Shown here: piece by piece, positions 1-9,400 of the stretch | How positions within the stretch are numbered: the first letter of the stretch is position 1 | Layout: the number at the start of each line of letters is the position of its first letter | NCBI GenBank assembly: GCA_947385505.1 | Contig: CANDLP010000012.1 | Location: 1 to 15,844, forward strand | Origin: an uncultured Clostridia bacterium | Lineage (GTDB): Bacteria; Bacillota; Clostridia; Oscillospirales; Ruminococcaceae | Direction of reading: 5' to 3' | Length of the DNA stretch: 15,844 bases | Position numbers and translations under genes: made by a program | The notes under the pieces: model-generated | Told to the model about the DNA's origin: nothing | Database searches by the model: none | What the model saw: only the letters and a program-made list of their open reading frames with translations

Positions 1-79
1 AAGTATTCCGAGCATTTTTGACGCAGAAAGCGTCCGCAGTCATTAGAAATTGTGCAAATTGCGGCTTTTCAGACAGCCC
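1..79 (-). repeat. Interspersed repeat, copy 1 (inverted relative to copy 2)
   Basis: Read on the minus strand, bases 79 to 1 align without gaps to 15420-15498 on the plus strand. I counted 70 of 79 identical positions. Both copies contain a small hairpin with GACGC/GCGTC arms around a 5-base loop, at about 21-35 here. The copy reaches the first base of the window, so it may be truncated; copy 2 continues into sequence that cannot be compared here. It ends about 27 bases before the nadE start codon, so it supplies most of the visible upstream region of that gene. Family identity is unknown. Confidence 0.8.
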
Positions 80-106
80 CTAAAATAGGAAAGGAACAAT
101 TAAAAA

Positions 107-1972
107 ATGAAGCATGGATTTATAAAAACCGCCGCCGCCACTCCCGAAATAAAAGTAGCCGATCCTGTTTTTAACGCCAACAGCATTATCTCCTGCGTAA
201 AAGCCGCCGCCGAAAAAAAGGTAAAGCTTCTGGCTCTCCCTGAGCTTTGCCTGACGGGATATACCTGCGGCGATCTTTTCGGTCAAAGAACGCTTATAGA
301 ATCCGCTTTACAGCAGCTTGAAAGAATCAAATCCGAAACAAAAGACCTTAATATAATTTTTGTTTTAGGTCTTCCTATTGTGAAAAACGGAAAACTTATA
401 AACGCCGCCGCAGTAATATACAGGGGCGAAACCTTGGGCATTGCTGGAAAAAGGAATCTGCCCAATTACAACGAGTTTTACGAAAAAAGGAATTTTGTCG
501 AAAACAACGAACCTCCCGTTATTTTCAAATGCCGCCAGATGCCGGAATTCTCCTTCGGCGTGGAAATATGCGAGGATCTTTGGGCAATCGATCCCCCTTC
601 GGTAAAGCTTGCCCGAAGCGGGGCCGAAATTATTCTTAATTTAAGCGCAAGCAATGAGATGGTGGGAAAAGCCGAATACCGCCGAAATCTGGTTAAGGGG
701 CAGAGCGGACGTCTGCTTTGCGGCTATGTCTACGCTTCGGCCGGGGAAGGGGAAAGCACCTCCGACCTTGTTTTCTCTGGACACAGTCTTATTGCCGAAA
801 ACGGAACGATTCTTTGCGAGACCAAGCCGTTTGAAAACGGGCTTATCGCCACTGAGATAGACCTGTACCGAATAGCCTATGAAAGGCAGAAAAACACCGT
901 ATTCCCTCCCTATGAAGATATTGAGGCGGTTTATTTTGATATGGAACCGGAAGAAACGGAACTGACCCGTTATATAAGCGGAACTCCTTTTGTTCCCTCC
1001 GATGAGGACGGAAAATCCCGCCGCTGCGAGGAAATTCTTTTAATGCAAAGCAGCGGCCTTAAGAAGCGCATTTCCCATACGAAAGCCAAAAGCTTGGTGA
1101 TAGGAATTTCGGGGGGACTGGACAGCTGTCTTGCCCTGCTTGTTTCGGCAAAAGCAATGGATCTTTCGGGAAGATCAAGAAAGGACATTATTGCGGTAAC
1201 CATGCCCTGCTTCGGCACCACCGAAAGAACCAGAAACAACGCCGTCGCCCTTTGTGAAGCGTTGGGAGTTACTCTTCGGGAGGTCAATATCTCCAAGTCG
1301 GTATTGCAGCACTTTGAAGATATAGACCACGATCCCGACAACCGCAATGTGGTTTATGAAAACGCTCAGGCAAGGGAACGCACTTTAGTATTGATGGACA
1401 TAGCCAACGAAACGGGCGGTCTGACAGTAGGCACGGGCGATTTGTCGGAATTGGCTTTAGGCTGGGCAACCTATAACGGTGATCATATGTCCATGTACGG
1501 TGTGAACGCTGGCGTTCCCAAAACTCTGGTTCGCCATATAGTACGCTTTTACGCCGACAGCTCCGAAAACGAGGTATTAAAAAGTACGCTGTATGATATT
1601 CTTGATACGCCTGTAAGCCCTGAATTGCTCCCGGCCGAAAACGGAAAAATCAGCCAGATAACCGAAGGCCTTGTTGGTCCGTATGAGCTGCACGACTTTT
1701 TCCTCTACTACGCGGTACGGTGGGGATTTGCTCCTAAAAAGATATACCGTCTGGCGGTTTACGCGCTAAGCGGCAAATATGAAAGAGCCGTTATATTAAA
1801 ATGGCTTAAAAACTTTTATGGAAGATTTTTCTCACAGCAATTCAAGCGTTCCTGCATGCCCGACGGTCCAAAAGTGGGATCGGTGACGCTGTCTCCGAGA
1901 GGCGACTGGAGAATGCCTTCCGACGCCTGTCGGGACGTGTGGCTTAGGGAACTGGAAGAAATAGAAGCATAA
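107..1972 (+). CDS. nadE: Glutamine-dependent NAD+ synthetase
   Basis: This enzyme performs the last step of NAD biosynthesis: ATP-dependent amidation of nicotinic acid adenine dinucleotide, using ammonia released from glutamine. The N-terminal nitrilase-like amidase domain (about 1-280) has the expected catalytic triad: Glu46 in LPELCLTGY, Lys115 in GKRNLPN and Cys155 in EICEDLW. The C-terminal synthetase domain has the ATP pyrophosphatase P-loop SGGLDS at 335-340 and the TGDLSELALGW segment at 443-453. At 621 residues it is close to the usual length for two-domain bacterial enzymes, and it looks complete. The start is supported by AGGAAAGGA about 9 bases upstream (88-96). It is cytosolic. 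A hairpin-rich spacer follows, so it is probably not co-transcribed tightly with the fucosidase gene. Identification is firm. Confidence 0.97.
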   Translation: MKHGFIKTAAATPEIKVADPVFNANSIISCVKAAAEKKVKLLALPELCLTGYTCGDLFGQRTLIESALQQLERIKSETKDLNIIFVLGLPIVKNGKLINAAAVIYRGETLGIAGKRNLPNYNEFYEKRNFVENNEPPVIFKCRQMPEFSFGVEICEDLWAIDPPSVKLARSGAEIILNLSASNEMVGKAEYRRNLVKGQSGRLLCGYVYASAGEGESTSDLVFSGHSLIAENGTILCETKPFENGLIATEIDLYRIAYERQKNTVFPPYEDIEAVYFDMEPEETELTRYISGTPFVPSDEDGKSRRCEEILLMQSSGLKKRISHTKAKSLVIGISGGLDSCLALLVSAKAMDLSGRSRKDIIAVTMPCFGTTERTRNNAVALCEALGVTLREVNISKSVLQHFEDIDHDPDNRNVVYENAQARERTLVLMDIANETGGLTVGTGDLSELALGWATYNGDHMSMYGVNAGVPKTLVRHIVRFYADSSENEVLKSTLYDILDTPVSPELLPAENGKISQITEGLVGPYELHDFFLYYAVRWGFAPKKIYRLAVYALSGKYERAVILKWLKNFYGRFFSQQFKRSCMPDGPKVGSVTLSPRGDWRMPSDACRDVWLRELEEIEA

Positions 1973-1982
1973 AAATAAAAAG

Positions 1983-2059
1983 GCGGCGAAGCCGCAAATG
2001 TCTTTTTCGCTTCCTTTTCGGATACCAAAAAGGAAGCGGGGTTCGGGGCAAAGCCCCGA
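1983..2059 (+). terminator. Hairpin cluster after nadE, probable terminator region
   Basis: Three perfect hairpins stand in tandem after the nadE stop codon. The first is GCGGC-GAA-GCCGC (1983-1995), followed 7 bases later by a T5 run. The second is CGCTTCCTTTT paired with AAAAGGAAGCG around a 9-base loop (2008-2038). The third is TCGGGGC-AAA-GCCCCGA (2043-2059). None has an immediate long T-tract, so the terminator call is an inference from position and stem strength. A fourth hairpin, CGAAGC-CGCC-GCTTCG, lies at 2126-2141. The 11-mer GGCGAAGCCGC occurs at both 1985-1995 and 2124-2134, so part of the spacer may be repeat-derived rather than purely a terminator. I see no clear promoter for the fucosidase gene in the remaining bases. 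Confidence 0.5.
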
Positions 2060-2179
2060 TGCTGCCGCAAATATTAAGTGAACCACCTATAAATTCGGCG
2101 CGTTAACACTCACACAGAAGCAAGGCGAAGCCGCCGCTTCGGGCAACAGCCTCCGTATCGTTACTTCAACATCAGTAAA

Positions 2180-4582
2180 ATGAAAGGATATGCACAAACG
2201 TGCATAAGCGCAAAAAAGATGAACAAGCTGAACAATATCATTAAATTCACCTCCCCCGGCGACTTCACAAAGTGGGAGCAGGAATGTCAGCCTATCGGGA
2301 ACGCCTATATGGGCGCAAGCTTTTTCGGCGGAATAAAAAAAGAAAAAATAGTACTCAATGAAAAAACTCTCTGGACAGGCGGTCCTTCCAAAAGCCGCCC
2401 AGATTATTACGGAGGAAACAAGCCCAGCAGCTATCCTTATGTAAAAGATGTGCAAAAGCTTCTTTATGAAAACAAATACGAGGAAGCCCTTCAACTGCTG
2501 CCCAACCTTACCGGTCTTGCCGACGGTTCGGGCGCATATCAGCTGCTTTGCAATCTTTATATAGAACAGGATATTGACGAAAGCTGCGTCAAAGACTACA
2601 TAAGAGTATTGGACATGGACAAAGCTTTGTTCACAACCGGTTTCACTGTGAACGATATTGTATATTCCCGCGAAGCTTTTGCCAATTATCCGTCAAATGT
2701 GATCTGTGTGAAGCTTTCCGCATCCGTCAAAGGCGCGCTTAATCTTAAGCTTTACTTAGGCGAGATACAGGATTCGGGGACAGTAACGGCAAATTGCTTC
2801 CAAAATGGGAAAGGAACCATAAAATATATCGGAAAAATTCCCGACAATCAAATGAGATACGCTCTTGAACTGAGAATAGACAGCGACGGAGAAGTAAACG
2901 CCGAAAACGGATCAATTTTAGCGGTAAGCGGTGCGGAAAATGTATTTGTTTATCTGACCGCCTCTACCGATTACAGCCCGAAATTCGAGGATAATTACAG
3001 AAACGGCGTCGATCCGGAGGCCCCCGTGAAAAAAAGACTTGACAAGGCGTTATCAATGGGGTATGATTGTCTGTATAAAGAACATGAAGAGGATTACGCC
3101 CCGTTGTTCCAAAGCTGCGGCATATGTCTGAACGATGCGGGCGGAGAGCCTTTGCCCGCAGATGAGCTTGTAAAAGGCTATAAGGGAGGGGATAAACGGC
3201 TCCGCTCAATCCTTGAGGCGCTGTATTTCCAATTCGGACGGTATATGCTTATTTCAAGCTCCCGTGCGGGAACCCTTCCCGCAAATCTTCAGGGCGTATG
3301 GAACGAAAGCAACTGCCCGCCATGGAACTGCGACTATCACATAAACGTAAATCTTCAGATGAACTACTGGGGTGCCTATAATACGAATCTGGCGGAAACG
3401 GCGCTGCCTCTTGCGGATTTTCTTGACGACCTGCGTCCTGCCGGAAGAATCACCGCCAAGGAATATTTCGGTATAGCCTCCGACGAAAACCGCCCAGAAA
3501 ACGGCTGGACGGCGCATACCGCCGTTAACCCATTCGGCTGGACCGCTCCCGGTTGGGATTTTTACTGGGGCTGGTCCACAGCCGCCGTGGCGTGGCTTAT
3601 GCAAAATATTTGGGAATACTATGAATTTACGGGAGACAAAGATTATCTGGCAAACAAGATATATCCTATAATGCGGGAAAGCGTAAGATTTTACAGCCAA
3701 TGGCTGATTTACGATGATAAGCAGGATCGTCTTGTTTCCACCCCCACCTATTCCCCCGAACACGGTCCCGTCACCGTAGGAAACACCTATGAGCAGTCGC
3801 TGATAGAACAGCTTTACAAGGATTTTATAACCGCAAGCGAGGTTTTAGACACCGATCATGAGCTGAGAAAAAAAATAAAAGAGGACGTAAAAAAGCTTAA
3901 ACCCTTCGGAGCAAATAAAAAAGGCCTGTTAAAGGAATGGTTTGAAGAGGACGAGGAAAACTTCGATTTTTCAAAGGTACAGAAAAATCACCGCCATATA
4001 AGCCACCTAATGGGTTTATACCCCGGCAAAGCCATTACCTCTGCCGATAAAGAGCTTATGAGCGCGGCAATTAACACGATGAACGACAGGGGCGACGAAT
4101 CCACCGGATGGGCAAGAGCCTATAAGCTTAATCTATGGGCAAGAACAGGGGACGGGGAAAGAGCATATAAAATATTAGAAGGGCTTTTGTCAAGCTGCAC
4201 CTTTGTGAACCTGTTTGACTTCCACCCTCCCTTCCAATTGGACGGAAACTTCGGCGGAAGCGCGGGAATTGCGGAAATGCTGCTGCAAAGCCATGAGGGC
4301 TGTATCAATCCGCTGCCTTCAATTCCGAAGGCATGGGAAAAGGGAGAATTTAGAGGTCTTTGCGCCCGAAACGGATATGTTTTAAGCGGAAGCTGGGAAA
4401 ATAACAAGCTTTCCGAATTAACCGTTTTGTCGAAGTGCGGCGGCGTTCTAAAAATAAAGTGCAATACCGAGAGAATAACACAAAGCGGAAGAGACGTAAG
4501 CTTTTCGGAAAAAAACGGAATAGTGTCTCTTAACACCGAAAAGGGGAATGAATATGTATTTGAGCTTAGACGAACGTCTTGA
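2180..4582 (+). CDS. GH95 alpha-L-fucosidase, cytoplasmic
   Basis: The protein belongs to glycoside hydrolase family 95, inverting enzymes that release terminal alpha-1,2-linked L-fucose (some members act on alpha-L-galactosides). The N-terminal beta-sandwich domain opens with QPIGNAYMGASFFGG. The (alpha/alpha)6 catalytic barrel carries the family signatures: NLQGVWNESNCPPWNCDYHI followed by NVNLQMNYW, SPEHG, and HPPFQLDGNFGGSAGIAEM. By analogy with the Bifidobacterium enzyme AfcA, the catalytic residues are Asn389 and Asn391, Glu527 (general acid) and Asp688; all are present. No signal peptide is visible, and an in-frame stop at 2090-2092 limits upstream extension, so it probably acts inside the cell on imported glycans. 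The first ATG (2180) has no clear ribosome binding site. The ATG at 2219, residue 14, fits the family start better but also lacks a strong one. The 3' end overlaps the SLOG gene. The exact substrate is not certain. Confidence 0.92.
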   Translation: MKGYAQTCISAKKMNKLNNIIKFTSPGDFTKWEQECQPIGNAYMGASFFGGIKKEKIVLNEKTLWTGGPSKSRPDYYGGNKPSSYPYVKDVQKLLYENKYEEALQLLPNLTGLADGSGAYQLLCNLYIEQDIDESCVKDYIRVLDMDKALFTTGFTVNDIVYSREAFANYPSNVICVKLSASVKGALNLKLYLGEIQDSGTVTANCFQNGKGTIKYIGKIPDNQMRYALELRIDSDGEVNAENGSILAVSGAENVFVYLTASTDYSPKFEDNYRNGVDPEAPVKKRLDKALSMGYDCLYKEHEEDYAPLFQSCGICLNDAGGEPLPADELVKGYKGGDKRLRSILEALYFQFGRYMLISSSRAGTLPANLQGVWNESNCPPWNCDYHINVNLQMNYWGAYNTNLAETALPLADFLDDLRPAGRITAKEYFGIASDENRPENGWTAHTAVNPFGWTAPGWDFYWGWSTAAVAWLMQNIWEYYEFTGDKDYLANKIYPIMRESVRFYSQWLIYDDKQDRLVSTPTYSPEHGPVTVGNTYEQSLIEQLYKDFITASEVLDTDHELRKKIKEDVKKLKPFGANKKGLLKEWFEEDEENFDFSKVQKNHRHISHLMGLYPGKAITSADKELMSAAINTMNDRGDESTGWARAYKLNLWARTGDGERAYKILEGLLSSCTFVNLFDFHPPFQLDGNFGGSAGIAEMLLQSHEGCINPLPSIPKAWEKGEFRGLCARNGYVLSGSWENNKLSELTVLSKCGGVLKIKCNTERITQSGRDVSFSEKNGIVSLNTEKGNEYVFELRRTS
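4541..4546 (+). promoter_or_regulatory. Ribosome binding site deciding the SLOG gene start
   Basis: AAGGGG inside the end of the fucosidase gene lies 7 bases before the ATG at 4554 but only 1 base before the in-frame ATG at 4548. The spacing favours 4554 as the true start. Confidence 0.6.
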
Positions 4583-5240
4583 GTATCTGAAGCACAAACG
4601 CCCTCCCTCCGCAACCGCGGACGACATCAACCGAACCGTTTCCTTTACCGGTTACCGCACCGGAAAGCTTCCATTCGGGAACGATTACGAATGCGAAATG
4701 GCAAAGAAGCTTAAATCCAATCTTATGAGCATCTTTGACCAGCTTTTTCAAAAAAATTACAACTGTTTTTTTACCGGCGGCGCAATAGGAAGCGACCTTA
4801 TTGCCGCCGACGCCATTGCGGAGGTGCTGAAATCATACGGAAAGCGCGCCTCCCGATCCATCAGCTTTATATGTCTTCCCTGCCATAACCATGTGAAAAG
4901 CTGGAGCCAAAAGGAAAAGAATTACCTGGAAAAGCTGCTTAACGAAGGAACCTATGCTTTTTACGTATCTGACCGTTCCTACTATAAGGGCTGTATGCAG
5001 GTGCGAAATAAATATATGGTGGACAATTCAGCCGTGGTAGTGGCGGTTTACGACGGAAAGCCGGGCGGAACAAAAAACACATTGGATTACGCCGAAAAGA
5101 TGAGAAAAAAGATAATGACTATCGATCCCGCCGCCTCGTTAAAAACCGAATTGTTTATCACCAAAAGAGATGTCTCTCATCGATTCAACTTTTTAAATGA
5201 CGCCAAAGCTGAATATAATATCGTTGAATATTCAGGCTGA
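4554..5240 (+). CDS. SLOG-superfamily (YpsA/DUF1273-like) Rossmann protein
   Basis: Counting from 4554, the motifs are SFTGYR at 30-35, TGGAIGSD at 74-81 and a C-terminal block with RNKYMVDNSAVVVAVYDG and KPGGTKNT (about 151-176). These match the SLOG fold of the YpsA/DUF1273 group, in which glycine-rich loops are thought to bind a nucleotide or nucleotide-derived ligand. The molecular activity is unknown; Bacillus YpsA has been linked to cell division and stress. No signal peptide or membrane segment is visible, so it is probably cytosolic. The frame overlaps the fucosidase gene by 29 bases with a ribosome binding site inside that gene, which suggests translational coupling. A C-terminal extension of about 35 residues follows the SLOG block. 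The family call is good; the functional role is open. Confidence 0.82.
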   Translation: MYLSLDERLEYLKHKRPPSATADDINRTVSFTGYRTGKLPFGNDYECEMAKKLKSNLMSIFDQLFQKNYNCFFTGGAIGSDLIAADAIAEVLKSYGKRASRSISFICLPCHNHVKSWSQKEKNYLEKLLNEGTYAFYVSDRSYYKGCMQVRNKYMVDNSAVVVAVYDGKPGGTKNTLDYAEKMRKKIMTIDPAASLKTELFITKRDVSHRFNFLNDAKAEYNIVEYSG

Positions 5241-5269
5241 CGGCAATTTGGTATTAAGGAAATTTTGTA

Positions 5270-6382
5270 ATGATATTTCAAAACAATGTAATCAGGGAAT
5301 ATTTAAAAAATGTTTATTTTATAACCGGAACACCCTGCGGCGGAAAGACGACGATCTCACGCGAATTAGCCCAACGGCACAGTTTATCGCTTTATGATAT
5401 TGACGAACAGTTTGCAAAACATCAGAAAATCTCAGATCCTGTTTTTCAGCCATCAATGAACAAGGTTTTTAAAGATGCAGACGAGTTTTTTGGGCGCACC
5501 GCAGAGGAATATAAAAATTGGCTGATTGATAACACGAAAGAGCAATTGGATTTTGTATTATTGGATTTGATTCGTCTTTCACAAAATCGAATCGTATTGT
5601 GTGACTGCCATTTAACAATGGAACAAGCGGATAAATTAACGGAAGCGGCAAGAATAGCCTTTTTGATAAAAGACCCGTCGAATTTAATTGACGATTACTG
5701 TAATCGCCCCGATCATAAAGGTTTCAGTGATTTTATAAACAGCGCGTCCGACGTTGAAAAAGCAAAGGCAGTATGCAATGCGACCTTGAAAAATCTGAAC
5801 GAAAAAAGCTATAACGATATCAAGAATAGCGGTTATTTCTGGATTGAAAGAACCCCCAAAAGTACAGTTTATGAAACGGCAAGAAAAGTAGAGCGGCATT
5901 TCGGCTTTGTGAAAAACGGTTTCGGCATTGACTCATTAAAGATAGAAAAAGTAGAAAAAAACACAGACTTAGCGTATAAACTAAGCCGTTTTGTTGAAAA
6001 TTTCTCTTGGGAAGATGTAAAAAAACATATGCTTGAAATGCTGCAAAAATGGGTGTTTACCGATTGGGAAACTCCGTTTGCTGCAACAGTAAACGGCAAA
6101 ATTGTGGGAATGGCTTCTATCATGAAGACGGACTATTATCCGCTGCCCAAAATATATCCATGGGTATCAAGTATCTTTGTGGCAGAAGATTATCACGGAT
6201 ACAGGATCAGTGAAAAGTTAATTGATTTTGCAAATAAATATGCAAAAGAATGCGGTTTTTCAAAAACCTATATTCCGTCGGAACATATTGGTTTATATGA
6301 AAAATTCGGATACCTATATCTGAAAGATATTACCAATTACGGGAACGGAAAAGACCGATTGTATGTTAAAGAATTGAAATAA
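5270..6382 (+). CDS. Fusion of a P-loop kinase-like domain and a GNAT N-acetyltransferase
   Basis: Residues about 13-210 form a P-loop NTPase of small-molecule kinase type: Walker A GTPCGGKTT at 20-28, an acidic YDIDEQF at 42-48 (position of a substrate-binding Asp in shikimate/gluconate-kinase-like folds), and a hydrophobic strand IVLCDCHL at 108-115 resembling Walker B. Residues about 225-370 form a GNAT acetyltransferase domain, with PWVSSIFVAEDYHGYRISEKL carrying the acetyl-CoA loop region and IPSEHIGLYEKFGY the C-terminal signature. In the loop the second glycine of the usual R/Q-x-x-G-x-G/A is replaced (HGYRIS). Neither substrate can be named. AAGGA 9 bases before the ATG supports the start. 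The gene is 29 bases after the SLOG gene. Three 60-base lines that I counted have about 33-40% G+C, lower than most flanking lines, which suggests separate acquisition. Confidence 0.8.
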   Translation: MIFQNNVIREYLKNVYFITGTPCGGKTTISRELAQRHSLSLYDIDEQFAKHQKISDPVFQPSMNKVFKDADEFFGRTAEEYKNWLIDNTKEQLDFVLLDLIRLSQNRIVLCDCHLTMEQADKLTEAARIAFLIKDPSNLIDDYCNRPDHKGFSDFINSASDVEKAKAVCNATLKNLNEKSYNDIKNSGYFWIERTPKSTVYETARKVERHFGFVKNGFGIDSLKIEKVEKNTDLAYKLSRFVENFSWEDVKKHMLEMLQKWVFTDWETPFAATVNGKIVGMASIMKTDYYPLPKIYPWVSSIFVAEDYHGYRISEKLIDFANKYAKECGFSKTYIPSEHIGLYEKFGYLYLKDITNYGNGKDRLYVKELK

Positions 6383-6421
6383 TAAAAAACATATACCGTT
6401 AAATGAAAGGAAAAATATAAA

Positions 6422-9400
6422 ATGTACAAAGACATTCTCTGGAACGACGGCTGGAAATTCTGTCTTACCGAAAACGGCGCTCTCACCGCCGATAACGCGG
6501 ACACAGAAAGCTTTACCGATGTGGAGATTCCCCACGACTGGCTGATAGGCGATACCCGAAATCTTTATAAAAGCGGGGACGGCTGGTACAGAAAAAGCTT
6601 TAATGTCACAAAGGAAATGCTTAAAGGAAAAGTTTTCGCCTGCTTTGACGGCGTTTATATGGATTGTACCGTATATGTAAATAAGAAGCCTGCAGGCGAC
6701 TGGAAATACGGCTATTCAAGCTTCTGTTTCGATATTACCGATTATCTTAACGAAGGGAATAACACCGTCCACGTATTGGTAAGATACAAATCTCCGAACT
6801 CCCGCTGGTACAGCGGCGCGGGAATATACAGGAACGTTTGGTTAAAAGTAAGAAATAAAGAATATATAGAAGAAAACGGCGTATATATTTCCCCGCGTCT
6901 TGAAAACGGCGCGTGGAATGTGTATATCGAATCCGAAAAAAACGGCGGAGATAAGCTTGCCCACACAATCATTTCCGCCGACGGAAATGAAATCGGCAGC
7001 GCCGAGGGGCTGTCATGTGTTATTCGTGTAAATGATCCCAAGCTTTGGGATATTTACAAGAGAAATCTGTATACTCTGAGAAGCGTTTTGTACAAAGGAT
7101 CGGAAATTACCGATATTTGCGAAAACCGCTTCGGCTTCCGCACTGTGGAATTTGACCCTCAAAGAGGATTTGTTATAAACGGACGGACTGAAAAAATGCA
7201 CGGCGTTTGTATGCACCATGATCTGGGAGCATTAGGCGCGGCAATGAACGAAACAGCTTTAAAACGACAGCTGGATATCCTTAAAAGCTTCGGCGTAAAC
7301 GCCATAAGAACCAGCCACAATATGCCCGCACGGGAATTAGTGTCTTTGTGCGAGGAAATGGGAATACTTCTGGATACCGAATGCTTCGATATGTGGGAGA
7401 ACGCTAAAACCGAGTACGACTACGCGAGGTTTTTCCCCGAATGGTACAAAACCGATATCGCCGCATGGGTAAGGCGCGACAGAAACAGCCCCGCTGTGGT
7501 TATGTGGTCAATAGGAAACGAAATAGGCGATACCCACGCTTCCCCCAGAGGACTTGAAGTGGCGAAAATGCTCAAAAAAGCGGTGTTGGAACACGATCCC
7601 AAAGGGAACGCAGTCTGCACTATCGCCTCAAACTATATGCCTTGGGAAAACGCCCAAAAGGTGGCGGACTATCTTAAACAGGGAGGGTACAACTACGCCG
7701 AACAGCTGTACGCCGAACACCACGAAAAGTACCCCGACTGGTTCATTTACGGCAGCGAGACTTCTTCGGCGGTACGCTCAAGAGGCATTTACCATCTTCC
7801 CGCTTCCGCCGATATACTCACCCACGATGACTTACAGTGCAGTGATATGGGCAACAGCTGCGTAGGCTGGGGCAAGCCCATGGAAAAAGCGTGGATAATG
7901 GACAGAGACGTCCCATACTGCGGCGGTCAGTTTGTTTGGACGGGCTTTGACTATATAGGCGAACCTACCCCCTACAGCACGAAAAATTCCTATTTCGGAA
8001 TAGTGGATACTGCAGGTCTGTTCAAGGACGCTTATTATTTTTACCGCTCGGTGTGGACAAACGGAAAGGAATCTCCTTTTGTGCACATTCTTCCCGCATG
8101 GGACTTTAACGAGGGACAGGAAGTGGAGGTAAGAACCTATTCCAACCTTAAAGACGTGGAACTGTTCTTTAACGGAAAATCTCTCGGAAAACAGCATATT
8201 GATTTAGATCACGGGCAAACGCTTCACGGAAGCTGGAAGCTCAAATACACAAAAGGCGTGCTTACGGCAAAAGCATATTACGAAAACGGAGCAGAAGCCG
8301 CTTCCGACAGACGCGCTTCCTTCGGCGAAACCGCCGAACTGGTTATTACCCCCGACAAAAACGCACTTAAAGCGAACGGACGTGATCTTATCTTTTTAAA
8401 GATAGGAGCTGTGGATGAAAACAGAGAACCTGTTGCAAATGCCAGAAACCGCATAAACGTAGAGGTAAGCGGTGCCGGAAGGCTTGTGGGACTGGACAGC
8501 GGCGACTCAACCGACTATGACAGCTATAAAGGAAACAGCAAGCGCTTGTTCAGCGGATTGATAACGGCGATAGTGGGAGCGACCTTTGAAAGCGGCGATA
8601 TCAACATTTCCGTATCCTCGGAAGGGCTTCCCGCCGCAAAACTGACGCTGACCGCCCTTCCATGTGAAGTAAAAGAAGGAACAGCGGCGCCTCAAAAGTG
8701 CTTTCCGATATACGTTCAGCCCGATGACAACAGCATTTCCGCCCGAAAGATAGAGCTTTCGGCTGACAGATACATTCTTAACAGAGAAACGCCCACAGCA
8801 AACGCAAAGGCGGAAATACTGCCCAAAAACTCAAGCTATAAGGATATAACATGGAAATGCATTCTCGAAAACGGAATTGAAAGCCCTGTTGCCAAGCTTG
8901 TACAAAACGGCGATACGGCTTCGGTCACAGCCATGGGAGACGGAAGCTTTATTCTGAGGGCTATGTGCAATAACGGAAAAGATCACCCGGAAGTAATAAG
9001 CGACCTTTATTTTACCGCTGAAGGTCTGGGGGACGCGCTTAACGATCCTTACCGCTTCGTTTCCGCTTCTCTTTGGTCGTTCTCTAATCTTAAGCCTTCC
9101 ATTGTTGACAAGGGGGCAGTTTCGGGAATAAACGAAAGAACCGTTATCGGATTTGACAACATCGATTTTGGCAGCTACGGCAGCGATAAGCTGACCCTTT
9201 ATGTGGGAAACGGAAGATCCAATAACGTTAAAATCGAGCTGTGGCTGGGCAATCCGGACGAACCCTCCACCGAACCCGAATTGATTGATACTGTTTTCTT
9301 TAAACCGAACAACGGCTGGGACAAATTCATGCCGGAGGAATTCACACTTCCCAGACGGCTTCAAGGAATCCGCTCAGTTTCCTTTGTCGTTTCCGAAAAC

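Noticed and set aside
59..86. Possible nadE promoter TTGCGG-N16-TAAAAT
   Set aside because: The -35 box matches only three of six positions and lies inside the repeat; the leader would be very short. Not strong enough to list.
8831..9364. 177-codon minus-strand open frame within the galactosidase gene
   Set aside because: Antisense shadow of a well-supported coding region; no recognisable motif.
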